DNA from: Cherax quadricarinatus
Taxonomy: Eukaryota > Arthropoda > Malacostraca > Decapoda > Parastacidae
NCBI RefSeq assembly: GCF_038502225.1
Contig: NC_091292.1
Span: 53,106,778-53,170,777 of the forward strand
Direction: 5' to 3'
DNA length: 64,000 bases
In this document: piece by piece, positions 1 through 10,656 of the stretch
How positions within the stretch are numbered: the stretch's first letter is position 1
How the letters are laid out: each line of letters starts with the position of its first letter
Made by a program: the position numbers and the translations under genes
Notes under the pieces: generated by a model
The model's input: only the letters and a program-made list of their open reading frames with translations
Told to the model about the DNA's origin: nothing
The model's database searches: none

Positions 1-43
1 GGGGGCGTTGACCCCCGGAACTCTCTCCAGGTAAACTCCAGGT
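1..43 (+). mobile_element. LINE-A 3' terminus (fragment)
   Basis: These bases match the extreme 3' end of the other LINE-A copies, such as 33605-33646 and 57234-57285: the last codons, the stop, and the tail built from an 11-bp unit (taaactccagg). The rest of the element lies off the left edge. LINE-B sequence on the opposite strand begins at 44. Confidence 0.85.
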
Positions 44-2122
44 ATGTATGGATCCCGCCTCCACTACCTCACTTTCCAGACTATTCCGCTTCCTGACAAA
101 TCGATGACTGAAGATATACTTCCTAACATCATTGTGACTGGTCTGAGTCTTCAACTTCCAACTATGACCCCTTGTTGCTGCGACCCATCTCTGGAACATT
201 CTGTCTCTGTCCACCTTGTCGATTCCTCTCAATATTTTATATGTCGTTATCATATCTCCCCTATCTCTCCTCTCCTCCAGTTTCATCAGGTCGATTTCCC
301 TTAACCTCTTCTTGTAGGACATGACCTTAGCTCCGGGACTAGTCTCGTTGCAAACCTTTGCACTTTCTTAATTTCCTGACGTGCTTGGCCAGATGTGGGT
401 TCTAAACTAGTGCTGCATACTGCAATATGGGTTTGACGTACACGATGCACAGGGTCCTGAACAATTCATTACTGAGATGTCGGAATGCTATTCTTAGGTT
501 TGCTAGGAGCCCATGTGCTGCAGCAGTTATTTGGTTGATGTGCACCTCAGATGTGCTCGGTATTATAGTCACCCCAAGATCCTTTTCCTTGAGTGAGGTT
601 GACAGTCTTGGGCCATCTAGACTATACTCTGTCTGGGGCCTTCTTTGCCCTTCCCCCAGTCCTCATAACTTTGCACTTGATGGGGTTAAACTCCAGGAGA
701 CAGTTTCTGGACCATGCGTGCAGCCTGTCTAGATCTCTTTGTAGTACCTCTTGTCCTCCTCCGATTGAATTCTCCTCATTAATGTCGCATCGTCTGCAAA
801 CAAGGACAGTTCTGAGTCTATTCCTTTCGTCATGTCATTCACATATACTAGAAACAGCACCGGTCCTAGGACTGACCCCTGTGGAACCCCGCTCGTCACA
901 GACGCCCACTCTGACATCTCGTCACGTACCATGACTCGTTGGTGTCTTCCTATCAGGTATTCTCTGATCCATTGCAGTGCCTTCCTTGTTATGCCTGCCT
1001 GGTCCTCCAGCTTTTGCATTAATCTCTTGTGTGGAACTGTGTCAAAAGCCTTCTTACAGTCCAAGAAAACTTAGTCTAACCACCCCTCTCTCTCTTGTAT
1101 TACTGCTGTCACCTTGTCACAGAACTCCAGTAGGTTTGTAACACAGGATTTCCCATCCCTGAATCCGTGCTGGTTGTTGTTAAGTGCATTCCTTTCTAGG
1201 GGATTCATCACTCTTCTCCTGATAATCTTCTCCATGACTTTGCAAACTATACATGTCAGTGACACTGGTCTGTAGTTTAATGCTGCATGTCTGTCTCCTT
1301 TTTAAAGAAGTGGGACTACATTTGCTGTCTTCGATACCTCAGATAGTCGTCCTGTTTCGATAGTGTTAAAGATTGTTGTTAGTGATATACAGAGCGCCTC
1401 TGCTCCCTCTCTCAGGACCCTATCACCTTTGAGATATCAAGCCCGCTTAGCAACCTCTGCACCTCCTCCTCGGTTGTATGTATTGTGTCCAGCACTTGTT
1501 GGTGTACCCCTCCTCTCCGTCTTTCTTGAGTCCCTTCTGTCTCCTCTGTGAAAACTTCATTGAATCTCATGTTGAGCTCCTCACATACATCTCAGTTGTT
1601 TCTTGTGATCTCCCCTCCTTCCTTCCTCAGCCTGATTACCTGGTCCTTGACTGACGCTTTCCTCCTGATGTGGCTATACAACAGCTTCAGGTCGGTCTTG
1701 GCTTTCGCCGCTGTTATTCTCGTATTGTCGTTGGGCCTCCCTCCTTACCTGAGCATATTCATTTCTGGCTTTGGGTGAACCAATGGTTTGTCCTGGCCTC
1801 ATTATTTCTGTTTCCCTTGGGTACAAACTTGTCCTGTGCTTCCTTGCATATTATTGTCACATATTCCATGATCTCATTTACTGATCTCCCTGCCAGTTCT
1901 CCGTCCCACTGAACCTCGTGCAGGAAATTCCTCATGCCTGTGTAGTTCCCTCTCCTGTAGCTTGATTTCATTCATCCTGCCCTTCCTACTTCCCTCTCCA
2001 CCTGCAACTCTATGTATTCGAAGCTCAGAACCATGTGATCACTAGCCCGGAGGGGTCTTTCATACGTGATGTACTCAATATCTACACTACTCAAGGTGAA
2101 TACTAGGTCCAGTCTTGCTGGT
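44..2122 (-). mobile_element. LINE-B copy 1, 5'- and 3'-truncated, decayed
   Basis: On the minus strand this reads as the second ORF of a LINE-B non-LTR retrotransposon. The reverse transcriptase core is at 729-1265 (motifs DTVPHKR, GVPQGSVLGP and the catalytic FADD), preceded by linker and endonuclease-end sequence up to about 2120. The frame is broken several times, so the copy is dead. Its right end stops inside the endonuclease region at a TG-rich stretch, and its left end abuts a LINE-A tail with the normal LINE-B tail missing. RT motifs of this form belong to the jockey/CR1 assemblage; the clade is not resolved. Confidence 0.8.
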
Positions 2123-2373
2123 GTATGTGTATGTGTGTATGTACTCACCTATATGTACTCACCTATATGTGGTTGCAGTGGTCGAGCTATATCTCCTGGC
2201 CCGCCTCTTCACTGGTCGATACTAATTCACTCTCTCCCAGATCCATGATCTTTGTCATACCTCTTCTTAAAGCTATTTGTGGAACTTGCTTCCACTACTT
2301 CACTCTCCAGATTATTCCAATTCCTGACAACTCTAAGACTAAAGAAATACTTCCTAACATCCCTATGACTCAT

Positions 2374-2963
2374 CTAGGTTTTCAGCTTCCAAATGTGTCC
2401 CCTTGCTTCTGTATCCCATCTCTGAAACATTCGATCCTTGTCCACCTTGTCAATGCCTCTCAGTATTTTATATGTTGTTATCATGTCCCCTCTATCCCTC
2501 CTATCCTTTAGTGTCATCAGGTTGAGTTCCCTTAACCTCTCCTCATAAGACATACCCCTCAGTTCTGGGACTAATCGTTTTCCAAATTTTTGCACTTTCT
2601 CCAGTTTCGTGACGTGTTTGACTAAGTGAGGGTTCCATACTGACGCTGCATATTCCAGTAAAGGCCTTACATACACAGTGTACAATGTCGTGAATGACTC
2701 CTTATTCAGATGTCTAAACGCCAATCTCAGGTTTGCCAATCTCCCATATGCTGCAGCAGTTGTTTGATGTGTGCCTCAGGGGACATGTTCGTTATAATAC
2801 TTGCCCCAAGATCCTTTTCTTTAATTGACGTTTGCAGCTGTTGGTTTCCTAACCCGTACTCTGTCTGCAGTCTTCTGTGTCCTTCCCCAATCTTCATGAC
2901 CTTACACATACTGGAGCCATTTGTCGGACCATACTTGTAGTTTGTCCAGATCCCCTTGTAATC
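2374..2963 (-). pseudogene. LINE-B ORF2 C-terminal part, separated by LINE-C insertion
   Basis: The minus strand encodes the thumb and C-terminal domain of the LINE-B reverse transcriptase, with the family blocks YAASVWNPHLVKH, LRGMSYEERLRE and YKILRGIDKVDKDRMFQ. It continues the palm that stops at 6845 on the other side of LINE-C. Frameshifts near 2740 and 2900 break it. Confidence 0.72.
2957..2963. repeat. Left target-site duplication of LINE-C
   Basis: The heptamer tgtaatc occurs here and again at 6838-6844, exactly bracketing LINE-C. Aligning other LINE-B copies (13838-13900, 47880-47940) shows LINE-B sequence continuing across the pair. Confidence 0.75.
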
Positions 2964-2985
2964 GTTCTCCGTGAATCTGCACAAG

Positions 2986-3749
2986 ATGTCCTCTCTTGAG
3001 CAACTGTACCAGCAGCTGAAAGAGGAGCTTAGGGTTGCTAAGCTTGAGATACGGCGACTGACGGAGGAAAACAAGAGGATTCGAAGTAATCCTCCTGTTG
3101 TGAGTCCTCAATTCAAGAGGAACTTGGTCAGTATCCGACCAACGTGGAACAAAGCTGAAAATCAAGAAGTCTGTTGGAGTAGCGGAAACAACGAAGATCC
3201 AGAAGATTGCTGTGGAGACTTCTAACCCATTTTCGGTGTTACAACGAGCACCAAGGGAGCATTGGCAGACGTGAGTGAGACATCCCTTGATACCCCAATG
3301 AAGACCAAAAACGTCACGACAAATTCTACAAATGAAGGTAAGAACATTGTTTTAGTTGGAGACAGTCAGGTTAAGTTTATGGATAGGGCCATTTGTCTAA
3401 GGGACAGGAAGAGGAGGCAGAGGGTATGTTTTCCTGGGGCTGGGATGGGGGATATTGTTAGCCGTCTGGATGACATCATGAAAGGTAATGGGAGCAATCC
3501 TATTATCTGCCTCAGTGCGGGAGGCAACGATGTTGGAGAGGAGTTGGAAACGAATGGTTGTCCAGGGCAATTGGTGTCAATTGCTGGCTGGACAAATACT
3601 GTAAGGAAAATGCGGTAACATTCATTGACAACTGGGACCTCTTTTATGGCAGAAATTACATGTATGCCAGGGATGGGGTTCACTTATCTAGGTCTGGGGT
3701 GGGGGCACTGGCAACGGCAGTGGAGGGAGCTGTTAGGTCTTTAAACTAG
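2986..3749 (+). pseudogene. LINE-C ORF1: coiled coil plus SGNH/GDSL esterase-like domain, broken
   Basis: The first ATG (2986) opens a Leu/Glu/Lys heptad-rich segment (LEQLYQQLKEEL...LTEENKR) typical of a coiled coil. After a frame change the + strand encodes an SGNH-hydrolase-type domain: IVLVGDSQVKFMD near 3350 (block I, GDS nucleophile Ser), ICLSAGGNDVGEEL near 3510 (block III, GGND) and RDGVHLSRSG near 3670 (block V, Asp-x-x-His). All the classic catalytic positions are present in recognisable form. A frameshift near 3555 splits blocks III and V, and a stop at 3223-3225 follows the coiled coil. CR1-clade ORF1 proteins are known to carry such esterases. Confidence 0.75.
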
Positions 3750-3751
3750 GA

Positions 3752-6691
3752 ATGGATAGTGGTATGGGCTTTGGCGTGAATACAGTGAAATCCCAGTGTA
3801 GTAATACTATGACTAGTAATAGGCAGAATGAGGTGGATATTGGAAAGCCAATGGTACTAGGCGACAAGGACAGTAATAGGTTTAGTGAAAAAACAGATAT
3901 GAGCAGGAAGGGTAAAGAGAAAGGAGGGTCTTTAAAATTATATTATGCTAATTGCCGTAGTGCTAGGAATAAGATGGATGAGTTGAGATTAGTTGCTAGT
4001 GCAGGTAACATTGATGTATTTGCAATCACTGAGACATGGTTTAATATCAAAAGTCGGGACATGCCTTCGGAATGTCACATTCAGGGTTTTAAATAGTTCC
4101 AAGTAGATCGAAATATCGGCAAGGGAGGTGGGGTGGCACTGTATGTCCGAGATCACTTGAACTGTTGCATAAAAATGGGTATTAAGTCTGAGGTAACACA
4201 TACAGAGTCTGTCTGGATAGAATTTTCAGAGGGGCATAAAAAATTGATTCTAGGAGTGATATACCGTCCCCCAAACTTAGATAGGGACCAAGGGAAATTA
4301 CTGTGGGAGGAAATTGTTAAGGCCACAAGGCACGATAATGTAGTAATTCTAGGGGACTTTAACTTTAGTCACATTGATTGAAATTTCTTGACTGGGAATT
4401 TAAAATCAAATGACTTCTTAGAAGTAGTTCAGGAATGTTTTTTGAAGCAGTTTGTGACAGAACCTACAAGGGGAAATAACCTACTTGATTTGGTTATGGC
4501 GAACAAGGAAACCCTTGTTAATAATTTAGAAATTAATGAGGAACTTGGCACAAGCGATCACAAATCAATTACCTTTAGCATAGAATGGAAGTATGATTGT
4601 AGGGTCAACTCAATAACAGTTCCAGATTTTCGCTTAGCAGATTACGATGGGCTTAGAGAACACTCATCATCTGTTGACTGGGATAACGAAGAGAGCTATT
4701 AATATGACAGCTTTCTAAACACTATGCATGCTGCCCAAAGAATGTTTATCCCGTATAAAGAAATTAGATCAAATAGAAATGACCCAAAATGGATGAATAA
4801 TAGGCTGAAATATCTACTAGGGCATAAGAAAGGAATTTATAGGCGTATCAAAAGAGGTGAGGGTCATCTTATGAATCAGTATATTGACATTAAGAGGGAC
4901 ATTAAAAAGGGGATAAGAAAAGCTAAAAGGGACTATGAAATTAAAGTTGGTAGGGATTCTAAAACTAACCCAAAAAGTTTTTTCCAGGTCTATAGAACAA
5001 AAGTTAGAGATAAGATAGGTCCCCTCAAAAATAACTATGGGCATCTTACTGACAAAGAGAATGAAATGTGCTCGATTTTAAATAATTATTTTCTCTCAGT
5101 TTTTTACACAGGAAGACACTAACAATATTCCAGTAATTAATTTTTATAGTGGGCTAGAAGAAGATAAATTATGTAACATCACAGTCACTAGTGAAATGGT
5201 TGTGAAGCAGATAGACATTATGAAGCAAAATAAGTCGCCGGGTCCTGATGAGGTTTTTTCAAGGGTTCTTAAGGAATGCAAAATGAACTCTGTGAACCAT
5301 TAACTAATATTTTTAATTTATCTCTTCAAACAGGTGTAGTGTCTGATATGTGGAAGATGGCTAATGTAATTCCTATTTTTAAAACAGGGGACAAGTCGTT
5401 ACCGTCAAATTACCGCCCAATAAGCCTGACCTCAATTGTAGGCAAATTACTAGAGTCAATTATAGCTGAGAGTATAAGAAGCCATCTCGATAAGCATAGC
5501 TTGATTAATAATACTCAGCATGGATTCACAAGAGGCCGGTCTTGTCTAACTAATTTATAAACTTTCTTCTGTAAAGCCTTTGAGGCTGTTGACCACGATA
5601 AAGAATTTGATATTATTTACTTAGATTTTAGTAAGGCTTTTGATAGAGTTCCGCACCAAAGACTGTTAAAGAAAGTGACAGCTCATGGCATTGGGGGAAG
5701 GATGCTCTCGTGGATCGAATCATGGCTCACAGACAGAAAGCAGAGAGTGTCCATAAATGGGGTTAAATCCGAGTGGGGATCTGTAACAAGTGGCGTTCCA
5801 CAGGGATCAGTCTTGGGCCCGTTGTTGTTTATAATATATATCAATGATCTTAATGAGGGAATTACTAGTGATATGAGCAAATTCGCCGATGACACAAAGA
5901 TAGGTAGGATAATTGATTCAAACGTAGATGTTAGGGAACTTCAGGAGGATTTAAACAAACTCTATTCTTGGTCAGAAAAGTGGCAGATGCAGTTCAATAT
6001 AGATAAATGCAAGGTTCTGAAGCTCGGGAGTGTCCATAGCCCTAGCACTTATAAGTTAAATAATGTAGAACTTAGCCATACAGATTGCGAAAAGGACTTG
6101 GGAGTTATGGTGAGCAGCAACCTTAAACCAAGACAGCAATGCCTAAGCGTACGTAATAAGGCAAATAGATTACTGGGATTTATATCAAGAAGTGTAAGCA
6201 ACAGAAGTCCAGAGGTCATACTGCAGCTTTATACATCATTAGTAAGGCCTCACCCAGATTATGCAGCTCAATTCTGGTCTCCATATTACAGAATGGACAT
6301 AAATTCGTTAGAAAACATTCAGCGTAGGATGACTAAATTAATACATAGCATTAGAAATCTTCCTTATGAAGAAAGATTGAAGACTCTTAAGTTACATTCA
6401 CTTGTTAGACGAAGAATGAGGGGAGATCTGATCGAAGTGTATAAGTGGAAGATAGGTATTAATAAAGGGGATATTAATAAGGTCTTGGGGATATCTCTTC
6501 AAGAGAGAACCCGCAGTAATGGATTTAAATTAGATAAGTTTAGATTTAGAAAGGACATAGGAAAGTATTGGTTTGGAAATAGGGTAGTTGATGAGTGGAA
6601 CAGTCTACCTAGTTGGGTTATTGAGGCTAGGACTTTGGGTAGTTTCAAATTTAGGTTGGATAAGTACATGAGTGGGAGGGGTTGGATTTGA
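3752..6691 (+). pseudogene. LINE-C ORF2: endonuclease and reverse transcriptase, broken
   Basis: The start at 3752 abuts the end of ORF1. Endonuclease blocks are YYANCRSARNKMDEL (about 3940), AITETWF (about 4025), LGVIYRPPN (about 4250), VILGDFNFSHID (about 4345) and GTSDHKSITFS (about 4550). Reverse transcriptase blocks are NYRPISLTSIVGKLLE (about 5410), DFSKAFDRVPH (about 5630), SGVPQGSVLGPLLFIIYIND (about 5790) and the catalytic FADD (about 5880). The C-terminal domain ends at 6691. In-frame stops at about 4094, 4379 and 4700 and frame changes near 5120-5275 and 5560-5675 inactivate it. The last 338 codons remain open. Confidence 0.82.
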
Positions 6692-6837
6692 GTGAGACTT
6701 GCACATCAGAGCTTATTTCTTGGGTAGCATTGAAAATTGGGTTGGGCAAATGTTTTGTTAGTGGGATGAATTGTAAAGGACCTGCCTAGTATGGGCCAAC
6801 AGGCCTGCTGCAATGTTCCTCCTTTCTTATGTTCTTA

Positions 6838-6844
6838 TGTAATC
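6838..6844. repeat. Right target-site duplication of LINE-C
   Basis: The second copy of the heptamer tgtaatc, directly after the LINE-C 3' end. LINE-B minus-strand sequence resumes after it. Confidence 0.75.
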
Positions 6845-8017
6845 TTAAATGATCCTAGCCCACCTGTATTCTCCTCATCAGTTCACATCATCAGCGAACA
6901 GTGACACTTCTGAATCTATTCCTACCACCATGTCATTCACGTATACAAGAAACAGAACCGGGTCTAGAACTGAACCTTGTGGAACCCCACTCGACACCTG
7001 CGCCCACTCCGACACTTCAGCACGTACCAACACTCGTTGTTTCCTTCCTGTCAGGTATTCCCCGATTCATTACAGTACTTTCCCCGTTATTCCTGCCCGC
7101 TCCTCTAATTTTTACACCAGTCTCTTGTGTGGTACTGTGTCAAAAGCCTTCTTGCAGTCTAAAAAGATGCAATATATCCATCCCTCTCTCTCCTGTCTTA
7201 TGTTACCTTATCGTAGAACTCAAGTAGATTTGTAACACAGGATTTCCCATCTCTGAAGCCGTGCTAAGAGTCATGTATGAGCCCAATCTTTTCAGTGTGT
7301 TCCACCACTCTTCTCCTGATAATCTTTTCCATGACTTTACATACTATACAAGTCAGCGACACTGGTCTGTAGTTTAATGATGCCTGTCTGTACCCTTTCT
7401 TAAAATTTGGAGCTACATGTGCTGTCTTCCACGCCTCAGGCAACTGCCCAGTTTCGATAGATTTACTGAAGATTGTCGCTAGCGGCACACACAGTTCCTC
7501 TGCTCCCTCTCTCAGTATCCATGGAGATATGTTATCTGGGCTCACCGCCTTTGAGGTATCGAGTTCCTCTAGCAGTTTCTTCACCTCTACCTTAGTTATG
7601 TGTATTGTGTCCAGCACCTGCTGGTGCACCCTACCTCCACAGTTTGCTGGAAGCATTCCAGACTCTATTGTGAATACTTCTCTAAATCTTTTTTGTTCAT
7701 CACATACTTCTTGGTCACTCTTCGTCAGCTTCCCTCCTTCTTTCCTTAGCCTGATTACTTGGTCCTTGACTGTTGTTTTTCTCCTAATGTGACTGTATAA
7801 CAACTTTGGTTCAGATTTGGCTTTTGATGCTATGTCGTTCTCGTATTGCCTCTGGGCCTCTCTCCTTATCCTTGCATATTCGTTTCTGGTTCTTCTGCTC
7901 AACCCCTTGTTTTCTTGAGTCCTTTGCCTTCTATACCTTTTCAATGCTCTAGCACACTTGGCTTTGGCCTCTTTACACCTCCAGTTAAACCACGGGCTCA
8001 CTCTTGTCTTACCATTT

Positions 8018-8029
8018 TTTTCTGTTGCC
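8018..8029. repeat. Left target-site duplication of SINE-1
   Basis: The 12-mer ttttctgttgcc is repeated at 8228-8239. The uninterrupted LINE-B at 49039-49070 has a single 'tttctgttgcc' at the equivalent site, so the second copy arose on insertion. Confidence 0.88.
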
Positions 8030-8227
8030 AAACCATACCACGGGCGGGGATAGAACCCGCGATCAGAGTCTCAAAACTCCAGACCGTCGCGTTAGCCACT
8101 GAACCACCTAGCTGGTCCAGTGGCTAACGTGACAGTCTGGAGTTTTGAGACTCTCTGATCGCGGGTTCTATCCCCGCCCATGGTATGGTTTGTTTGATAT
8201 CGTGTCATTACGATTTCATGAGTCATG
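8030..8227 (+). mobile_element. SINE-1: tRNA-derived, with inverted duplicate of its head
   Basis: A 198-bp insertion flanked by a 12-bp target duplication. The + strand part (about 8113-8227) has a tRNA-like head: A-box-like 'agtggctaacgtg', a five-pair T-arm around ttctatc (gcggg/cccgc), and an anticodon-like arm ggagt/actct with a loop containing ttg. A non-tRNA tail ending 'catgagtcatg' follows. The left part (8030 to about 8112) is the same head on the minus strand, so the two heads form an imperfect head-to-head palindrome differing at only a few bases. The Gln-like anticodon is a guess. The second head may come from twin-priming-style reverse transcription. Confidence 0.82.
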
Positions 8228-8239
8228 TTTTCTGTTGCC
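8228..8239. repeat. Right target-site duplication of SINE-1
   Basis: The second copy of ttttctgttgcc, after which LINE-B minus-strand sequence resumes. Confidence 0.88.
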
Positions 8240-9083
8240 CTTTGGTATGAACCTTTCCTCTGCCTCTCTGCACTTAGTGGTCACTATTTCCATCATTTCA
8301 TTTACTCTCTTTCTATCTAGTTCTCTTTCCCACTGCACTTCATGCAGGAAACTTCTCATTCCTATGTAGTCCCCTTTTTTGAAGTTCGGTTTCTCTCTTT
8401 GTTCTCGTGCTGCTGCGTTATGCACTGTTAACTCTACAAGATATTCAAAACTCAGGACATCATGATCACTAGCGCCAAGGGGTCTTTCGTGGGTGATATC
8501 CCCTATGTCTGAAATATTCAAGGTGAATATGAGATCCAGCCTTGCTGCAACATCATCTCCTCTCTCTCTGGTTGTATCCCTAACATGTTGGTGCATGAAG
8601 TTCTCCAATACAGTCTCCAACATCTTAGCCCTCCATGTTTCTGGTCCCCCATGTGGCTCTAGGTTTTCCCAGTCAATCTCTTTATGATCCAAATTTCCCA
8701 TTATAAGCAATTTTGTCCTACCCATATGAGCCCTCCTGGCCACTTCAGCTAGTGTATCCACCATTGCCCTATTATGAACATCATACTCTTGTCCTCCTAC
8801 TGTTAAGTGGTGGGTTATATATCACTGCTATCACCACCTTTGAACCCCCAGTCTGAAGTGTTCCCACAATGAAGTCATCTGTTTCCCTTCTTTCCATTCC
8901 TCCCATCTCCTCAAAATTCCACTGGTTTTTTTTTATGAGCAATGCTACTCCTCCCCCTCCTCTGTTCTCTCTGTCTTTCCTCATAATCTGATATCCAGAT
9001 GGAAAAATTGCATCTGTTATCATCCCTAATAGTTTTGTCTCTGTTAGTGCTATGATGTCAGGTGATGCATCAATGATGCATTC

Positions 9084-10214
9084 TTACCACTCTTCACTCT
9101 TATTTGTTACTCCATCTGCAAAGGTGTACCATACCTTTAGCTTCCTTTCCATTAATGTATTTTGGAAGATGGAAGAAGAAGGTGCAGGCTGAGAGGGTGG
9201 GAGGCAGGGCAGAATATTATGGGAAGCTGCTGTGATTGTGGAATTAGTGCTTAGCGGGGTGGTGGCTATGGAGTGAGGATCGTTTCTGTTTACTATGGTT
9301 GATATGTGGTGACAGGGGTTGAGAGGTTTCTGTAAGCATTTGTGTTTGATGTTCCCCCAAAGGCTGAGCTTTCCCATCTGTCGTTGCCTGTCCTGTCTCT
9401 CTTTCCTTCAACTGGTTATGTCTTGCTCTCACTCTCAGTTGTTCCCTTTCCTTTTGCGTTCTGTCTCGATTCAGGAACACTTTTTGATAATCTGGAGAGT
9501 CCTTTAACAGTGGTTTCTGTTGTAGTATCCTGTTCTGTACCACATCTGTCTTGAATGTCAATTTGATTAGTTGATTTTTTCCCTTGAATACCCCCCAAGT
9601 CTGTGAAAATTTTCTACCTGAGACATGTCCCACTCTCCTGTTAATGCAGTGATGTTCTTAATCTCTCTTTTCTTCCAATGCTTTCTTTCATCATAGGTCT
9701 GCTCTTCAGTCTCCTGAAGCCCATGAATAATTATTGACCTCTCCCTCTCCTCTTCCCACTTCTTTTCCCTCTGTATCTCTGGATCTGATTTAAGCATCTC
9801 CTTTGCTGTTTCCCTAATCATCTCCCAGACACCATGATGGCTTGATATTACTGCTGCAAAAGACTGCTTAGCTCCATCCCCTCCTTCAGTCCCCTCACTG
9901 CCTGCTTATGTTCCCATTTCAGTCATCTTGCTCCTTTCGGACCTCATCTTTAGGTCCTTCTTCAGCACATCCATTTCTTCCTCCAGTCTCTGTATCTTTG
10001 CCTCAGCTACTACAGCTCATGATTCCCACTTCTTGCTCTCTGCAGATATTTGCTCTAACATGTTATTGCAAAGCTCGTTTGACCTTTTCTCCCATTGTTG
10101 TTCCATTTTGTTCTTGAGCTGTTCTACCCATTCTTCTTTTTCCAACCAGCCATCATCGGTTCCCTTGCCTTTACGTCCTCCCTTTTGAGATCCCATTTTG
10201 TTTTTATCTGTCAT
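9084..10214 (-). pseudogene. LINE-B ORF1 (coiled-coil RNA-binding-type protein), broken
   Basis: Starting at the ATG complement at 10212-10214, the minus strand encodes a Lys/Glu-rich protein with a gag-like start, a long charged heptad-like stretch (about 10214-9920) suggesting a coiled coil, and then a segment around 9821-9567 with the motif 'SIIIHGLQE'. That motif resembles the RRM-like core of LINE ORF1 proteins. A Gln/Arg-rich basic tail follows. Stops and frame changes near 10020, 9910 and 9570-9600 break it. In this family ORF1 would bind element RNA in the retrotransposition particle. The assignment rests on position before the endonuclease and on general architecture. Confidence 0.6.
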
Positions 10215-10640
10215 CGGGTTGATTTCCCTTAACCTTTCCTCATAGATCCGGGACTAGTCTTCTTGCAAACCTCTGCATTTTCCTTAATTTCTTGACATGC
10301 CTGACCGGGTGTGGGTTGCACACTGGTGTTGTATGCTCCAATACGGGCCTGGCGTACACGGTGTACAGTGTCTTGAACGATCCCTTACCTAGGTGTCACA
10401 ACGCTATTCTTAGGTTTGCCAGGCTCCCATATGCTGCATCAGTTAAATGGCTGATGTGTGCCTCAAGAGATGTGCTCAGTATGATATTCAACCCAGGATC
10501 CTTTCCTTGAATGATGTTTGCAGCCTTTGACCCTGAAGCATGTACTCCTGTCATCTTTTTTGACTATCCCCAGTCTTCATGACCTTGCACTTGGTGGGGT
10601 TAAACTACGGGAGCCATTTGATGGAGCAGGTTTGCAGCCT
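10215..10640 (-). mobile_element. LINE-B fragment (thumb/C-terminal region)
   Basis: Minus-strand sequence equivalent to 13400-13810 in another LINE-B copy: the stretch coding from NPxKCKVMKIGE to SYEERLREIN. It starts directly at the ORF1 start codon of LINE-B copy 2 and is broken by frameshifts. Confidence 0.75.
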
Positions 10641-10656
10641 ATAAGTAACTTTATTC

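Larger units (their letters stand above)
2964..6837 (+). mobile_element. LINE-C, near full-length CR1-like retrotransposon (3.87 kb)
   Basis: A two-ORF non-LTR retrotransposon inserted in LINE-B with a 7-bp target duplication. Order: coiled-coil start, SGNH-esterase domain, APE-type endonuclease, reverse transcriptase, C-terminal domain, then a 3' end of the form 'cctttcttatgttcttatgt'. The same 3' end occurs alone at 16339-16425. An ORF1 carrying an esterase domain is a known hallmark of the CR1 group, which supports the classification. Both ORFs carry several stops or frame changes. Confidence 0.85.
6845..9060 (-). pseudogene. LINE-B ORF2: endonuclease, linker and N-terminal reverse transcriptase, broken
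   Basis: The minus strand gives an APE-type endonuclease (RGGGGVALLIKK at about 8940; VIAVIYNPP; then MGNLDHKEIDWE at about 8690 for the GDFN-like block; LGASDHDVLSFE at about 8480 for the SDH block). A Lys/Arg-rich linker (YARIRREAQRQYEN) and RT fingers (NYRPVSLTCIVCKVMEKI, about 7380) follow. Stops and frameshifts separate the pieces, and a SINE at 8030-8227 splits the linker. The RT palm continues at 6845-7260 (GVPQGSVLGP-like region and FADD equivalent) and resumes left of LINE-C. The enzyme would have nicked target DNA and primed reverse transcription; this copy cannot. Confidence 0.72.
2133..10214 (-). mobile_element. LINE-B copy 2, nearly full length, interrupted by LINE-C and a SINE
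   Basis: Read on the minus strand from 10214 down to about 2133 this is the most complete LINE-B: ORF1 (10214 to about 9084), endonuclease (about 9060 to 8240), linker and reverse transcriptase (about 8017 to 6845, then 2963 to 2374), and a 3' region ending in repeated 'tactcacctatatg' units near 2140-2172. LINE-C occupies 2964-6837 and a SINE 8030-8227, both flanked by target duplications, so both landed after LINE-B did. Without them the element is about 4 kb. The ORF1 start codon at 10212-10214 abuts a different LINE-B fragment directly, so there is no visible 5' UTR. Confidence 0.82.

Noticed and set aside
8113..8190. Functional tRNA gene
   Set aside because: A- and B-box-like sequences and a T-arm are present, but the anticodon loop is short, the acceptor stem is not paired, and the sequence is bracketed by target duplications with a SINE tail.
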